Assembly (NCBI GenBank): GCA_012999515.1
Contig: JABEEB010000001.1
Location: forward strand, 1,798,001-1,862,000
Length of the DNA: 64,000 bases
Origin: Salifodinibacter halophilus
GTDB taxonomy: Bacteria; Pseudomonadota; Gammaproteobacteria; Nevskiales; Salinisphaeraceae
Direction: 5' to 3'
In this document: positions 11,117-19,456 of the stretch, one piece after another
Position numbering within the stretch: the first letter of the stretch is position 1
Layout: the number at the start of each line of letters is the position of its first letter
Program-made: the position numbers and the translations under genes
The notes under the pieces: generated by a model
The model's input: the letters and a program-made list of their open reading frames with translations, nothing else
Databases searched by the model: none
Told to the model about the DNA's origin: nothing

Positions 11117-11291
11117 CGTGGGCATGTGCCGCGCATAAACAGTCGGCCCGGAAACAGCGCGTTCTAGGGGCGTTGCCTAGCCACCCCTGGCTGGAAGTGG
11201 TTGCCACTCACGTGTAAATCCGGCTGCGGATTGCGGTCGGATTCTGAGTCTGGTAGCACGGGGTCGAGGATGGTCTTTGGAAGTGGCGCCC

Positions 11292-11846
11292 ATGGCAATA
11301 CGTGATACGCATTCAAGCTACGGGCTGATCACACGCGGGCTGCACTGGGTGTTGTTCGTGTTGATCACGATGCAGTTGCTGCTGGCCTTGCTGTTTACCG
11401 ACTTGTTTAGTGGCAGCGCCCAGCAAATCGCAATGTGGTTGCACGAATCGCTGGGCTTGCTGATATTCGTGCTCGGCGTGGTGTTTGTCGCTTGGCGGCT
11501 GAAAAACCCCAGGCCTTCGCTCGCCCGCGTGCCCGCTTGGCAGCGCGGGGCCGCGTTTATTGTGCACGCGCTCATCTATGTCGCGATCGTGGTCCAACCG
11601 ATTGTCGGTATCCTGATGAGTTTCGGATTCGGTTTTACTATTCCGTTTTTCGGGTTGTTCACGGTGCCGGTGTTTATCCCAGTTGGTAATGCCGCTGGTA
11701 ACGCGCTGATGCTCTCGCATGTGTATGTCGGTGTCTGGGTGATTCCGATTTTGCTCGGTGGCCATATTGCCGCGGCGTTGTACCACCGTTTCGGCCGTCG
11801 CGACGATGTCTTAAAGCGCATGTGGTCGGGGCGCGGCGACAGCTGA
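11292..11846 (+). CDS. cytochrome b561 family protein
   Basis: Four-helix di-haem b membrane protein of the bacterial CybB type, 184 aa. Candidate haem histidines are H18 in RGLHW, the His of WLHESLG, that of VHALIYV and those of LLGGHIAAALYHRFG near the end. Such proteins shuttle electrons between ubiquinol and periplasmic partners, which is compatible with the PQQ enzyme 170 nt upstream, although shared function is only inference. ATG 11292 is preferred over an upstream TTG because GGAAG lies 8 nt before it. Confidence 0.88.
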   Translation: MAIRDTHSSYGLITRGLHWVLFVLITMQLLLALLFTDLFSGSAQQIAMWLHESLGLLIFVLGVVFVAWRLKNPRPSLARVPAWQRGAAFIVHALIYVAIVVQPIVGILMSFGFGFTIPFFGLFTVPVFIPVGNAAGNALMLSHVYVGVWVIPILLGGHIAAALYHRFGRRDDVLKRMWSGRGDS

Positions 11847-11938
11847 ATGCGGCGCAACCGGTGGCCCGGCCGGTAAGACATGCAGACCGGCGCCGCTTTA
11901 TATCGGGATGTAACCAGCCCGCTTATAGCGACGTGTCG

Positions 11939-12631
11939 TCACATTCCATGCTTGATACCACGACCCACCAACCACCAATTGGCTGGATAGGCGGTTGCGA
12001 AGCCGATCACCATCGCGATCTGCATCATGAACCAGTAAACCGGCGAGGCCACTGACGGTACCGCCGGTAATAAAACCAGAGCGGCCAGGCTCATGAAGCC
12101 GAACATGCCGATCTCGAAGGCAACCAGTGACAAGGTATCGGCCTTGAGGGCGTTGACGAGCGCTTGTTTTGGTTGGATGTTGCCCATGCTCATCATCGGC
12201 AGAAACTGAAACGCGATACCGAACAGATAGGCCGCCACGAATTCGCCCGCAAAATGCGCGGCCAATTCCGAGCCGGCGACCGTCAGTCCGAGTGCGGCGA
12301 TCAAGGGGGCGGCGATGGAGTCACCGAGCGCGCAGCCGCCGCCACAGTGCGTCACGCCGACGAACACGCCCTGCCATTTCGGTTTGGGCGCGTGATGGTG
12401 TTTGTGTCCGCCGCTGTGTGAACTGTGGTGGGTGCTGCTTGGCATACCGTCGGGGCGGCCCATGACAGCGTAAATCCACCAGCCGATTATGGGTAAGTAG
12501 AGGCCGGTGATTGGCCACGTAATGTTCATGATCGACATGTTTTGCGGGCGTCTGACGACATCCACTACGATCGCGGCGGCCGTTAACACGCCCAGTAATA
12601 TGGATAGCCAGGCAACGATGGTCAGGATCAT
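11939..12631 (-). CDS. DUF4396 domain membrane protein
   Basis: A 230-aa protein of unknown function with about two N-terminal helices, then a His-rich loop (HHSSHSGGHKHHH, about residues 68-80), then four further helices. The core motif THCGGGCALGD contains two Cys and a His near a helix start. I recall this arrangement from DUF4396 proteins, which often sit beside copper genes. It diverges from copZ-csoR-copA across a 318-nt region. Metal binding or transport is plausible from the His/Cys motifs but unproved. Confidence 0.75.
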   Translation of the reverse strand: MILTIVAWLSILLGVLTAAAIVVDVVRRPQNMSIMNITWPITGLYLPIIGWWIYAVMGRPDGMPSSTHHSSHSGGHKHHHAPKPKWQGVFVGVTHCGGGCALGDSIAAPLIAALGLTVAGSELAAHFAGEFVAAYLFGIAFQFLPMMSMGNIQPKQALVNALKADTLSLVAFEIGMFGFMSLAALVLLPAVPSVASPVYWFMMQIAMVIGFATAYPANWWLVGRGIKHGM

Positions 12632-12880
12632 GGTGGCCTCCTTGGTTGGCCGTTTCGCGTATGTTGTTGGTTCGGTGCGAGGCCGTCTCCATTTTTAACG
12701 CAGAGATAAAGTCGCGTCATACCGGCAAATGCTTGATTCGGCCGAGCATGGGTGTATAGCTATAGCCTTTGTCGGGGTGATCAGCGGAACCCTTCGCTGT
12801 TCAGAATGAGGGAAAAGTTCGCTTGCGCCCTGGGGAGTCGGTGGATCAGGGCGGATTGGCTGATGTTCCCCGGTGGGTTA
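12632..12880. other. intergenic region between DUF4396 gene and cop operon
   Basis: About 250 nt between divergent genes. It should hold the promoter of the DUF4396 gene on the minus strand, but no clear -35/-10 pair was recognised for it. No gene is visible. The cop promoter begins at its right end. Confidence 0.5.
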
Positions 12881-12931
12881 TTGACGTTAGTCATGCATCA
12901 GCATATTATTATCCCACCCCAGGAGGGGTGC
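12881..12931 (+). promoter_or_regulatory. cop operon promoter with CsoR-type operator
   Basis: A -35 TTGACG (12881-12886), 18-nt spacer and -10 TATTAT (12905-12910) form a strong sigma70-like promoter. The perfect inverted repeat CACCCC-AGGA-GGGGTG (12916-12931) falls at the predicted transcription start. G-rich inverted repeats of this design are bound by CsoR/RcnR repressors, and a csoR gene is the second gene of the operon. Autoregulation by metal is the straightforward inference. Confidence 0.7.
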
Positions 12932-12949
12932 ACTTAACGGAGATGAAAG

Positions 12950-13150
12950 ATGATTCAGATCAAAATCGACGGTATGAGTTGTCAGGGCTGCGTCGGCGCG
13001 GTAACAGATGCGCTGGCCGATGTGGACGGCGTTGAGCGCGTGGTCGACGTCAGTCTCGAAGCGGGCACGGCCGACGTCGAGGGTAATCCGGCACCGGAAG
13101 CGTTGATCGCCGCCGTGGAAAATGCTGGTTTCGACGCACGGGCGGTGTGA
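12950..13150 (+). CDS. copZ: heavy-metal-associated domain protein, copper chaperone
   Basis: Single HMA domain protein of 66 aa with the metal-binding motif GMSCQGC (Cys11, Cys14) near the N-terminus and the C-terminal helix PEALIAAVENAGFDA. Such chaperones carry Cu(I) to a P1B-ATPase, and copA is two genes downstream. Start ATG 12950 follows the ribosome-binding sequence GGAGATG. It is the first gene of the copper operon. Confidence 0.9.
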   Translation: MIQIKIDGMSCQGCVGAVTDALADVDGVERVVDVSLEAGTADVEGNPAPEALIAAVENAGFDARAV

Positions 13151-13461
13151 TGGCCGAGGCAGAGAAACACGACAGCTCGCCGAATGAGCATCTGGCGCTT
13201 GATCCCACGATCCGCGACGATGCCAGTGCTCGGCTGCGCTCGATCCGGGGCCACATAGACGGCATTTTGCGGATGCTCGAGCGCGACGATGTCTACTGCG
13301 TGGACGCGCTCAAACAGATCAAGGCCGTTGACGGCGCGCTTGCCAAGGTCGGCGATCGGGTCTTGCGTGGCCACTTGAAGCACCACGTTGTTACGGCCCA
13401 CGAGCGCGGCGATGAAGACGCCATCGTCGATGAACTGATGGACGTTTTGAAGTATCGATAA
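13150..13461 (+). CDS. csoR: CsoR/RcnR family metal-sensing repressor
   Basis: All-helical metal-sensing repressor of 103 aa. It aligns with the CsoR fingerprint Cys-His-x-Cys at the right spacing, but the ligand positions read Cys50, His75 and His79, so the third ligand is His where copper CsoRs have Cys. The CsoR second-shell residues appear kept (Tyr49, Glu95). The N-terminus of about 25 residues is an extension. Start ATG overlaps the copZ stop by one base (TGATG); an in-frame GTG at 13147 is the alternative. It probably represses its own operon through the operator at 12916-12931. Confidence 0.85.
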   Translation: MAEAEKHDSSPNEHLALDPTIRDDASARLRSIRGHIDGILRMLERDDVYCVDALKQIKAVDGALAKVGDRVLRGHLKHHVVTAHERGDEDAIVDELMDVLKYR

Positions 13462-13475
13462 GCCCGGGTGAAGGT

Positions 13476-16028
13476 ATGAATAGCGACTCTGGTCTGCAGC
13501 GGGTTGATTTTGGCGTTGATGGTATGACCTGCGGTAGCTGCAGCGCACGCGTGGAAAAAGTGCTCGGTCGCGTCGATGGCGTCGAGCGTGCGTCGGTCAA
13601 TCTGACAACGCAGCGTGCCGACGTCGAACTCGATCCGCGCCAAACCGGGGTGTCCGATGTGTTTAGCGCGGTCGAAAAAGCTGGCTATACACCGGTAGCC
13701 GAGCGTATCGAGTTTGGCATCGAGGGCATGAGTTGTGGCGGCTGTGCGGCACGTGCCGAGAAAAACTTGAATGCGCTGACCGGCGTGGTCAGCGCGTCGG
13801 TCAACATAGCCACCGAACGCGCGCGTGTTGATTACCTCGCCGGAACTATCGCGCGTGACGCACTTTTCTCAGCGGTCGAGAAAGCCGGGTTCTCGCCGAT
13901 CGAGCCTGACACCGACAATACTCAAACCTCGGCTGAGAGCCCGAGTGATGCCGCGATCTACAAGCAGTCGTTGCTCTTCGCGGTGGTTTTCACCGTGCCG
14001 CTGTTCGTGGTCGCGATGGCGTCGATGGTGCCGGGTGTCGGTACGGCCATGCACGATGTTTTGCCTGAGCGCGGTTGGCAACTGATCGAATTGCTTCTAG
14101 TGCTGCCGGTTCAGTTCTGGGCGGGGCGGAATTTCTATCGCTTCGGCTGGCGTGAATGTCGCCATCTTGCGCCGGGCATGAACAGCCTGGTTATGATCGG
14201 TTCAAGCGCGGCTTTTCTATATTCACTGGCCGCGTTGGCCATTCCGGGTGTTTTTCCGGCGGAAACGGCACAGACCTATTTCGATGCCGCCGGCATGATC
14301 ATCACTTTGATTCTATTGGGGCGGTATCTGGAAGCGCTGGCCAAAGGTCGGACGTCCGAGGCCGTTCATCAATTGATGGCGCTACACGCGCCGACGGCAC
14401 GCGTAGCACGTGATGGCCAGTGGCAAACAATAGATGCTGATGAGGTCGTGGTTGGCGACGTCGTGCAGGTGCGCCCCGGCGAGCGTATACCGGTGGACGG
14501 TGCGGTGACCGCGGGCAACAGCTACGTCGATGAGTCTATGATCTCCGGCGAGCCCGTGCCAGTCGAAAAAAGTGCGGATGCCGAAACCATCGGCGGCACC
14601 GTGAACCAGAACGGCCAGCTCGAGGTTCGCGTCATGCGGACCGGCAACGATACGGTGCTGGCCAAGATCGTACGCATGGTCGAGTCCGCGCAATCCGAAA
14701 AACCGGCGATTCAGGCAATCGCGGATCGCATCGCCGGTGTGTTCGTGCCGGTCATTCTTGTCGTGGCCGCGGTGACTTTTGCAGCCTGGATGGCTTTCGG
14801 CGCGTCGCCGGCGTTGCCGACCGCATTTGTGACCGCTGTCGCGGTATTGCTGATCGCGTGTCCGTGCGCCATGGGGTTGGCGACGCCCGCAGCTATCATG
14901 GTGGCCACTGGACGCGGCGCGCGCATGGGCGTTTTATTCCGACGCGGTACAGCCGTCGAGCAATTAGCCAGTGTGGCGACCGTTGTTTTTGATAAAACCG
15001 GCACGCTGACCGAAGGCACGCCGCGCCTGACGGAGCTCGAAACTACGGGCGGCTTCGATCGGCGCGCGGTACTTCGGCTGGTTGCCAGTGTCGAGGCCAA
15101 AAGTGAGCATCCGCTTGGTGCCGCATTGGTGGCCGCGGCGCGCGACGACGCGCTTGAGATTGCCGGCGCGCACGCATTCACAACCTATCCAGGGCAGGGT
15201 GTTGAAGCCGTCGTCGACGATCGTCGTGTGCAGGTTGGTTCGAGTGCCTACCTGGCAAGTCTCGGTATTGAGACCGGCGCATTTGCCGCGCGTGCCGAAG
15301 AACTCGCGCATCAAGCCCGCACACCGTTGTTCGTTGCGGTCGACGGCCAGCTTGCCGCATTGGTTGCCGTCTCCGACCCGATCCGGGACGATGCGCGTCG
15401 TACGATCGAAGCGCTCCACGCGGCCGGCCTCGAGATCGCGATGCTAACGGGCGACAACCGCGCTACGGCCGAAGCCGTTGCCGCAGAGATTGGCATTGAT
15501 CGGGTCATGGCCGACGTCATGCCCGATGCCAAGGCTGACCAGATCAAGCGACTGCAGGATAGCGCCAACGCAGTCGCGTTTGTCGGCGACGGGGTCAACG
15601 ACGCGCCGGCACTGACCCGGGCCGATGTCGGTATCGCGGTTGGCAGCGGCACCGACATCGCGATCGAAGCCGGCGACGTTGTTCTCATGCGCGCCGATCT
15701 GACCGGCGTTGTGGGGGCGCTCCAGCTCGCCCGACGTGCCATGCGCGTCATCCGTCAGAACTTTGGCTGGGCTTATGGCTATAATGTGTTGTTGATCCCG
15801 GTCGCTGCCGGCGTGCTCTATCCGGCAACCGGCTGGCTACTGAGCCCGGTGCTGGCTGCCGGCGCCATGGGCGCGTCCGATGTGATGGTGCTTGCCAACT
15901 CGTTGCGCCTGCGCCGGGGCGGCGGCGTAGGCGCCGAGATGGCAGCTCGCGATGATGGCCGGGCCAACGGCCCGACGGACCGTGACCGGCCGCATGAGTC
16001 TGGACAGGGTACTTCTAAGACCGCCTGA
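13476..16028 (+). CDS. copA: copper-exporting P1B-type ATPase
   Basis: Inner-membrane Cu(I)/Ag(I) export ATPase, 850 aa. Two N-terminal HMA domains carry CGSC (Cys19/22) and CGGC (Cys87/90). Then come about eight helices with the transport motif CPC (Cys462-Pro-Cys464), the SGEP actuator motif, the phosphorylated DKTGTLT (Asp506), SEHPLG and GDGVNDAP. The last helix has GAMGASDVMVLANSLRL, matching the Cu-ATPase M..S pattern. It has a hydrophilic tail of about 40 residues. It lies 14 nt after csoR in one operon. Confidence 0.95.
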   Translation: MNSDSGLQRVDFGVDGMTCGSCSARVEKVLGRVDGVERASVNLTTQRADVELDPRQTGVSDVFSAVEKAGYTPVAERIEFGIEGMSCGGCAARAEKNLNALTGVVSASVNIATERARVDYLAGTIARDALFSAVEKAGFSPIEPDTDNTQTSAESPSDAAIYKQSLLFAVVFTVPLFVVAMASMVPGVGTAMHDVLPERGWQLIELLLVLPVQFWAGRNFYRFGWRECRHLAPGMNSLVMIGSSAAFLYSLAALAIPGVFPAETAQTYFDAAGMIITLILLGRYLEALAKGRTSEAVHQLMALHAPTARVARDGQWQTIDADEVVVGDVVQVRPGERIPVDGAVTAGNSYVDESMISGEPVPVEKSADAETIGGTVNQNGQLEVRVMRTGNDTVLAKIVRMVESAQSEKPAIQAIADRIAGVFVPVILVVAAVTFAAWMAFGASPALPTAFVTAVAVLLIACPCAMGLATPAAIMVATGRGARMGVLFRRGTAVEQLASVATVVFDKTGTLTEGTPRLTELETTGGFDRRAVLRLVASVEAKSEHPLGAALVAAARDDALEIAGAHAFTTYPGQGVEAVVDDRRVQVGSSAYLASLGIETGAFAARAEELAHQARTPLFVAVDGQLAALVAVSDPIRDDARRTIEALHAAGLEIAMLTGDNRATAEAVAAEIGIDRVMADVMPDAKADQIKRLQDSANAVAFVGDGVNDAPALTRADVGIAVGSGTDIAIEAGDVVLMRADLTGVVGALQLARRAMRVIRQNFGWAYGYNVLLIPVAAGVLYPATGWLLSPVLAAGAMGASDVMVLANSLRLRRGGGVGAEMAARDDGRANGPTDRDRPHESGQGTSKTA

Positions 16029-16078
16029 CGCTCCCGTAGAATTATCGAACCCGATCCAACGCCAAGAGAAAAACATCC

Positions 16079-16486
16079 ATGCCCAACCGAAACGTTACGC
16101 TACTGGTCGCACGCTGTCTGATCGCGCTTTTGTTCGTGCTTTTCGGTTGGCAGAAGCTGAACGACTTCAACAGCGCAGTGGCCGTTATGGCGCACCACGG
16201 TCTGCCGCTGCCGATGGTGGCCGCGATCATCGCGATTGCCATGGAGTTCGTCGTCGGCATCGCGATCGCCGTCGGGGCGCTGACTCGGCCGCTGGCGTTG
16301 GCACTCGCGGCTTACACGCTCGCGACCGCAGTCCTTGGGCATCCCTACTGGACCATGACCGGGGGTGCGGCGTTCGAAGCCGAAATCAACTTCTACAAAA
16401 ACATCAGCATTATCGGCGGCCTATTGGCGTTGTACGCGGTCGGGCCGGGCCGACTGGCGGTTGATGCCGCACTCGGTCGGAGCTAA
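16079..16486 (+). CDS. DoxX family membrane protein
   Basis: Hydrophobic 135-aa protein with four predicted helices and the DoxX-type opening ARCLIALLFVLFGWQKL. Members are quinone-pool or redox-associated membrane proteins with no single established function. It follows copA by 50 nt on the same strand and may be read through from the copper operon. No metal-ligand motif is evident. Confidence 0.8.
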   Translation: MPNRNVTLLVARCLIALLFVLFGWQKLNDFNSAVAVMAHHGLPLPMVAAIIAIAMEFVVGIAIAVGALTRPLALALAAYTLATAVLGHPYWTMTGGAAFEAEINFYKNISIIGGLLALYAVGPGRLAVDAALGRS

Positions 16487-16512
16487 ATGGCAATAGCCCG
16501 GGCCGCGTACTT

Positions 16513-17118
16513 TTAATCGACTACGATAAAGCCAACGCAAGCTGCCGTTGCCAGGCCCATTGTTACGTTGAAAATACGCCAGGCTCGGTCCGTGACCAGC
16601 CATCTGGCGATCGCCTGCCCGAATGCTGCCCAGAACGACACACAGGGGAACGCGATCACTTCCATCAGCATGGCGAGACCGAGTGCGTTGAGCCAAAGCA
16701 CGCCGTGCGCCGGCATGAAAGTGGCGACCAATGTCAGGCCCATGACCCAGACCTTGGGATTAGCGAACTGAAAGAATGCCATCTGCCAGAGCGTTAGTGG
16801 CCGCTCTTCGGCATCGCTCGACAGGCCCGGCGGGGGTGCGCTCGCGATTTTCCAAGCCAGGTACAAAAGATACGTCGCGCCGACCACTTGTAGCACGCGG
16901 TGGGCCAACGGAAACGCTTGAAAAAGCGCGCCGAGGCCAAGGGCTAGGCCCATATTGAGCACAAGGCCGCCGAGCAAAATACCGAAAATCGCCGGTAGCG
17001 TCCGCCGATAGCCATAGCGTGCGCCGGAAGCCGTCAATATGACGTTATTCGGCCCTGGCGTACCGGTCATCGACACCGCAAACAGGCTCACCGAGATAAA
17101 CCAGCCAAGTGACATCAT
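16513..17118 (-). CDS. LysE family amino-acid exporter
   Basis: Six-helix exporter of the LysE/RhtB type, 201 aa, with the family signature TPGPNNVILTASGARYG near residues 19-35. It probably exports an amino acid or related small metabolite. It diverges from a MocR-type regulator, a common pairing in which the regulator senses the exporter's substrate or PLP. There are two adjacent ATGs (17118 and 17115). Confidence 0.87.
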   Translation of the reverse strand: MMSLGWFISVSLFAVSMTGTPGPNNVILTASGARYGYRRTLPAIFGILLGGLVLNMGLALGLGALFQAFPLAHRVLQVVGATYLLYLAWKIASAPPPGLSSDAEERPLTLWQMAFFQFANPKVWVMGLTLVATFMPAHGVLWLNALGLAMLMEVIAFPCVSFWAAFGQAIARWLVTDRAWRIFNVTMGLATAACVGFIVVD

Positions 17119-17264
17119 GACGCACTACCGATTTTGTGCCCGGCCGCTTTTATGTGCTTTGCTCGGGGCGTGGCGGCAGCTGTCCGCTGTGTAGAGCCGG
17201 CCGATGGTTCGAGTTCGGCGTGTCTCGTGGGCTGCACAGAGGGACCGGCGCTGCTATTGCCTGT

Positions 17265-17306
17265 ATAAATGTATGGGTTCATTATTCAATACAAAGGTAC
17301 ATTTAT
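17265..17306. promoter_or_regulatory. inverted repeat, likely operator of the MocR/LysE divergent promoters
   Basis: The perfect 9-bp arms ATAAATGTA (17265-17273) and TACATTTAT (17298-17306) lie in an AT-rich stretch between the divergent lysE-type and mocR genes. The 24-nt spacing centre to centre fits a dimeric regulator. The binding protein is inferred from location. Confidence 0.5.
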
Positions 17307-17360
17307 CGCTTTGTTGAGTTTAAATGGTGGAACAATGGCGTCAATAATTTTTTTGTAACC

Positions 17361-18758
17361 ATGACAATTTGGGTGCCTAAGCTGCGGGGCGTGGGCCCGC
17401 GCTATCGCGAACTAGCCGATGCAATTGCGAGCGCGATCGAGCGCGGCGAGCTGGCATCCGGCGTCAAGCTTCCGCCGCAACGTCGGCTTGCGGATGCGCT
17501 CGGTGTCACCGTGGGCACAGTCACGCGCGCTTACCGCGAAGTGGAAACACAGGGGTTTGTCGACGCGCGCGTCGGCAGTGGTACGTACGTGCGGTTGCAG
17601 GATGGCGCAACGTTCGCGTTTGGCAACGTCGGCTCCGGCCGGGAAAGTGCTGACATGATCGATCTCAGCCTGGCGTTACCCTCGCCGACGCCGGAGCGCG
17701 CCTCGGGGATGGCGCGTGCGTTGGCCACAGTGGCCAGCGATTCGGCGGCCATGGACCATGCGAGTGACTACCAACCGGAAGGTGGGTTGGTGGCCCACCG
17801 AGAGCGCATAACGCATTGGATGGAATCACTCGGCCTGGCGGTTGATGCTGACGATCTGATCATCAATCAGGGCGGCATGAATGGCATTTTCCTGACATTG
17901 TCGGCCCTTCTGGGGAGCGGCGAGCGCGTAGCCGCGGAAGCCCTTAGCTATCCTGGGTTAATCAGCGTCGCGCAACAGTTGGGCGTGCGCACCGTGCCGG
18001 TCGCGTTCGACGCCGAGGGCATCGACATCGAGGCATTGGCGCGCAGTCATGAGCGCCAACCGTTCGCCGCGCTCTATCTGATGCCCGAACACCATAATCC
18101 AACCACCGTGCAACTGACGGAGGCGCGCCGCCGGGCCCTGGTGGATCTGGCACGTGAGCGCGATTTTTGGCTGATAGAGGATGGGGTTTTATATATGCCG
18201 CCCGAGGCGCGTGGTACGCCGCTGTATCAATTGGCGCCAGAGCGGACGATTTATTTGTTTTCCATGGCCAAAATTCTCGGCGGAGGGATTCGCTCCGGCG
18301 TGATGCGTGTGCCTGCGACCATCCGAGACCGCGTCACATCGGCCGTGCAGAACCTGAGCTGGATGCCGCCTCCGATCGTCGCGAGTGCGGCGTGTCAGTG
18401 GATAGCTTCCGGCGATGCTGATCGGTTGCTGCACTGGCAGATGGAAGAGCTGAATGCGCGCCAAGCGATGGCCCGTGATTATTTGGGCGACTACGCGATA
18501 GCAGCGCATCCATGCGGTTTGTATGTCTGGCTCGAGTTACCTGAGGGCCATCGTGCCACCGCGCTCGTCGATCAGCTCTCGACGCGGGGCGTTCGTGTAA
18601 CCAGTGCTGAGGCGTTTTGCGTCGGCGCGACGGCGGCACCGCAAGCGATCCGGATCTGTATCAGCGCTGCATCCAACCGTGGGCGGCTCGCGAACGCGCT
18701 GAGCCGGATACGCGCGGCGCTCGATGATCCGGCGCCTGTCCCTTGGCAGACGGTTTGA
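17361..18758 (+). CDS. MocR family transcriptional regulator (GntR HTH plus aminotransferase-like domain)
   Basis: A 465-aa fusion of an N-terminal GntR winged helix (about residues 15-75; RYRELADAIASAIERGEL and VTVGTVTRAYREVETQGFV) to a class I aminotransferase-like domain. The domain has the PEHHNPT motif and a probable PLP lysine in FSMAKILGGGIRSG. Such regulators use PLP or an adduct as effector. The ATG at 17361 is chosen because the domain begins there; upstream in-frame sequence is non-coding in character. It likely regulates itself and the divergent exporter. Confidence 0.88.
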   Translation: MTIWVPKLRGVGPRYRELADAIASAIERGELASGVKLPPQRRLADALGVTVGTVTRAYREVETQGFVDARVGSGTYVRLQDGATFAFGNVGSGRESADMIDLSLALPSPTPERASGMARALATVASDSAAMDHASDYQPEGGLVAHRERITHWMESLGLAVDADDLIINQGGMNGIFLTLSALLGSGERVAAEALSYPGLISVAQQLGVRTVPVAFDAEGIDIEALARSHERQPFAALYLMPEHHNPTTVQLTEARRRALVDLARERDFWLIEDGVLYMPPEARGTPLYQLAPERTIYLFSMAKILGGGIRSGVMRVPATIRDRVTSAVQNLSWMPPPIVASAACQWIASGDADRLLHWQMEELNARQAMARDYLGDYAIAAHPCGLYVWLELPEGHRATALVDQLSTRGVRVTSAEAFCVGATAAPQAIRICISAASNRGRLANALSRIRAALDDPAPVPWQTV

Positions 18759-18791
18759 TCAGCATGTTTGCTGCCGCGGTGGCTGGTAAGC

Positions 18792-19439
18792 TCAGAGCAG
18801 ACCGCGGCTGAGTCTCACCACGTGACGTTCACCGTCCAGCCCGGGTATCGAGACAGGGCGGTTCTCCATGATCCGCCACGCAGGCGGTAACTCGCTGAGT
18901 TCGTCGCTCGGATTGACGCCTTTCATCAGCATGAATTCACCGCCGGCTGCGAGTAGATGTTCGGCGGCTGACACGCATTCGGCCGCCTGTGCGAAGGCGC
19001 GCGCCGTAATGATGTCGAAAGTCGTGTCCGCATGCCACTGTTCGATCCGCCTCGGAACAATATGGACATTGGTAAGCCCAAGTTCGCGCTTGGCGTGGCG
19101 CAAAAAAGCAGCTTTCTTGCGGCTGGATTCGATCAGGGTAACCTGGATTTTCGGTCGCGCGATTGCCACAACCAGACCGGGTAATCCCGCCCCGCTGCCG
19201 ATATCGGCGAGCGTGCGGCCCGACAGTAGCGGTAGCACGGCCACGCAGTCCAGAATATGGCGCACGACCATGGCGCGTGGCTCGCGTATCGCCGTGAGAT
19301 TGTAGGTCGCGTTCCAGGTCGTCAGTGGCTCGAGATAGCGGATGAGTTGGCTGCGCGCTTTGAGCGACACATTGCTATCCATGGTCTCGATGCCGGCATC
19401 GAGCACACCGCGTGCATCGGACCATGCTGACGGCGCCAC
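18792..19439 (-). CDS. rsmG: 16S rRNA (guanine527-N7)-methyltransferase
   Basis: SAM-dependent methyltransferase (GidB), 215 aa. The SAM motif DIGSGAGLPGL and the preceding YNLTAIREP...HILDCVAVLP block are diagnostic. A GTG at 19439, 17 nt after glnS and preceded by AGAGG, gives the right length; the reading frame stays open upstream through glnS but that part lacks family similarity. The gene sits behind glnS instead of in the usual mnmG-rsmG-parAB context. Confidence 0.92.
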   Translation of the reverse strand: MAPSAWSDARGVLDAGIETMDSNVSLKARSQLIRYLEPLTTWNATYNLTAIREPRAMVVRHILDCVAVLPLLSGRTLADIGSGAGLPGLVVAIARPKIQVTLIESSRKKAAFLRHAKRELGLTNVHIVPRRIEQWHADTTFDIITARAFAQAAECVSAAEHLLAAGGEFMLMKGVNPSDELSELPPAWRIMENRPVSIPGLDGERHVVRLSRGLL

Positions 19440-19456
19440 CTCGGCGCGCCTCTGAC

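Noticed and set aside
18815-18830. possible parS site around CACGTG near the rsmG 3' end
   Set aside because: Only the central CACGTG agrees; the flanking bases do not match the TGTTTCACGTGAAACA consensus.
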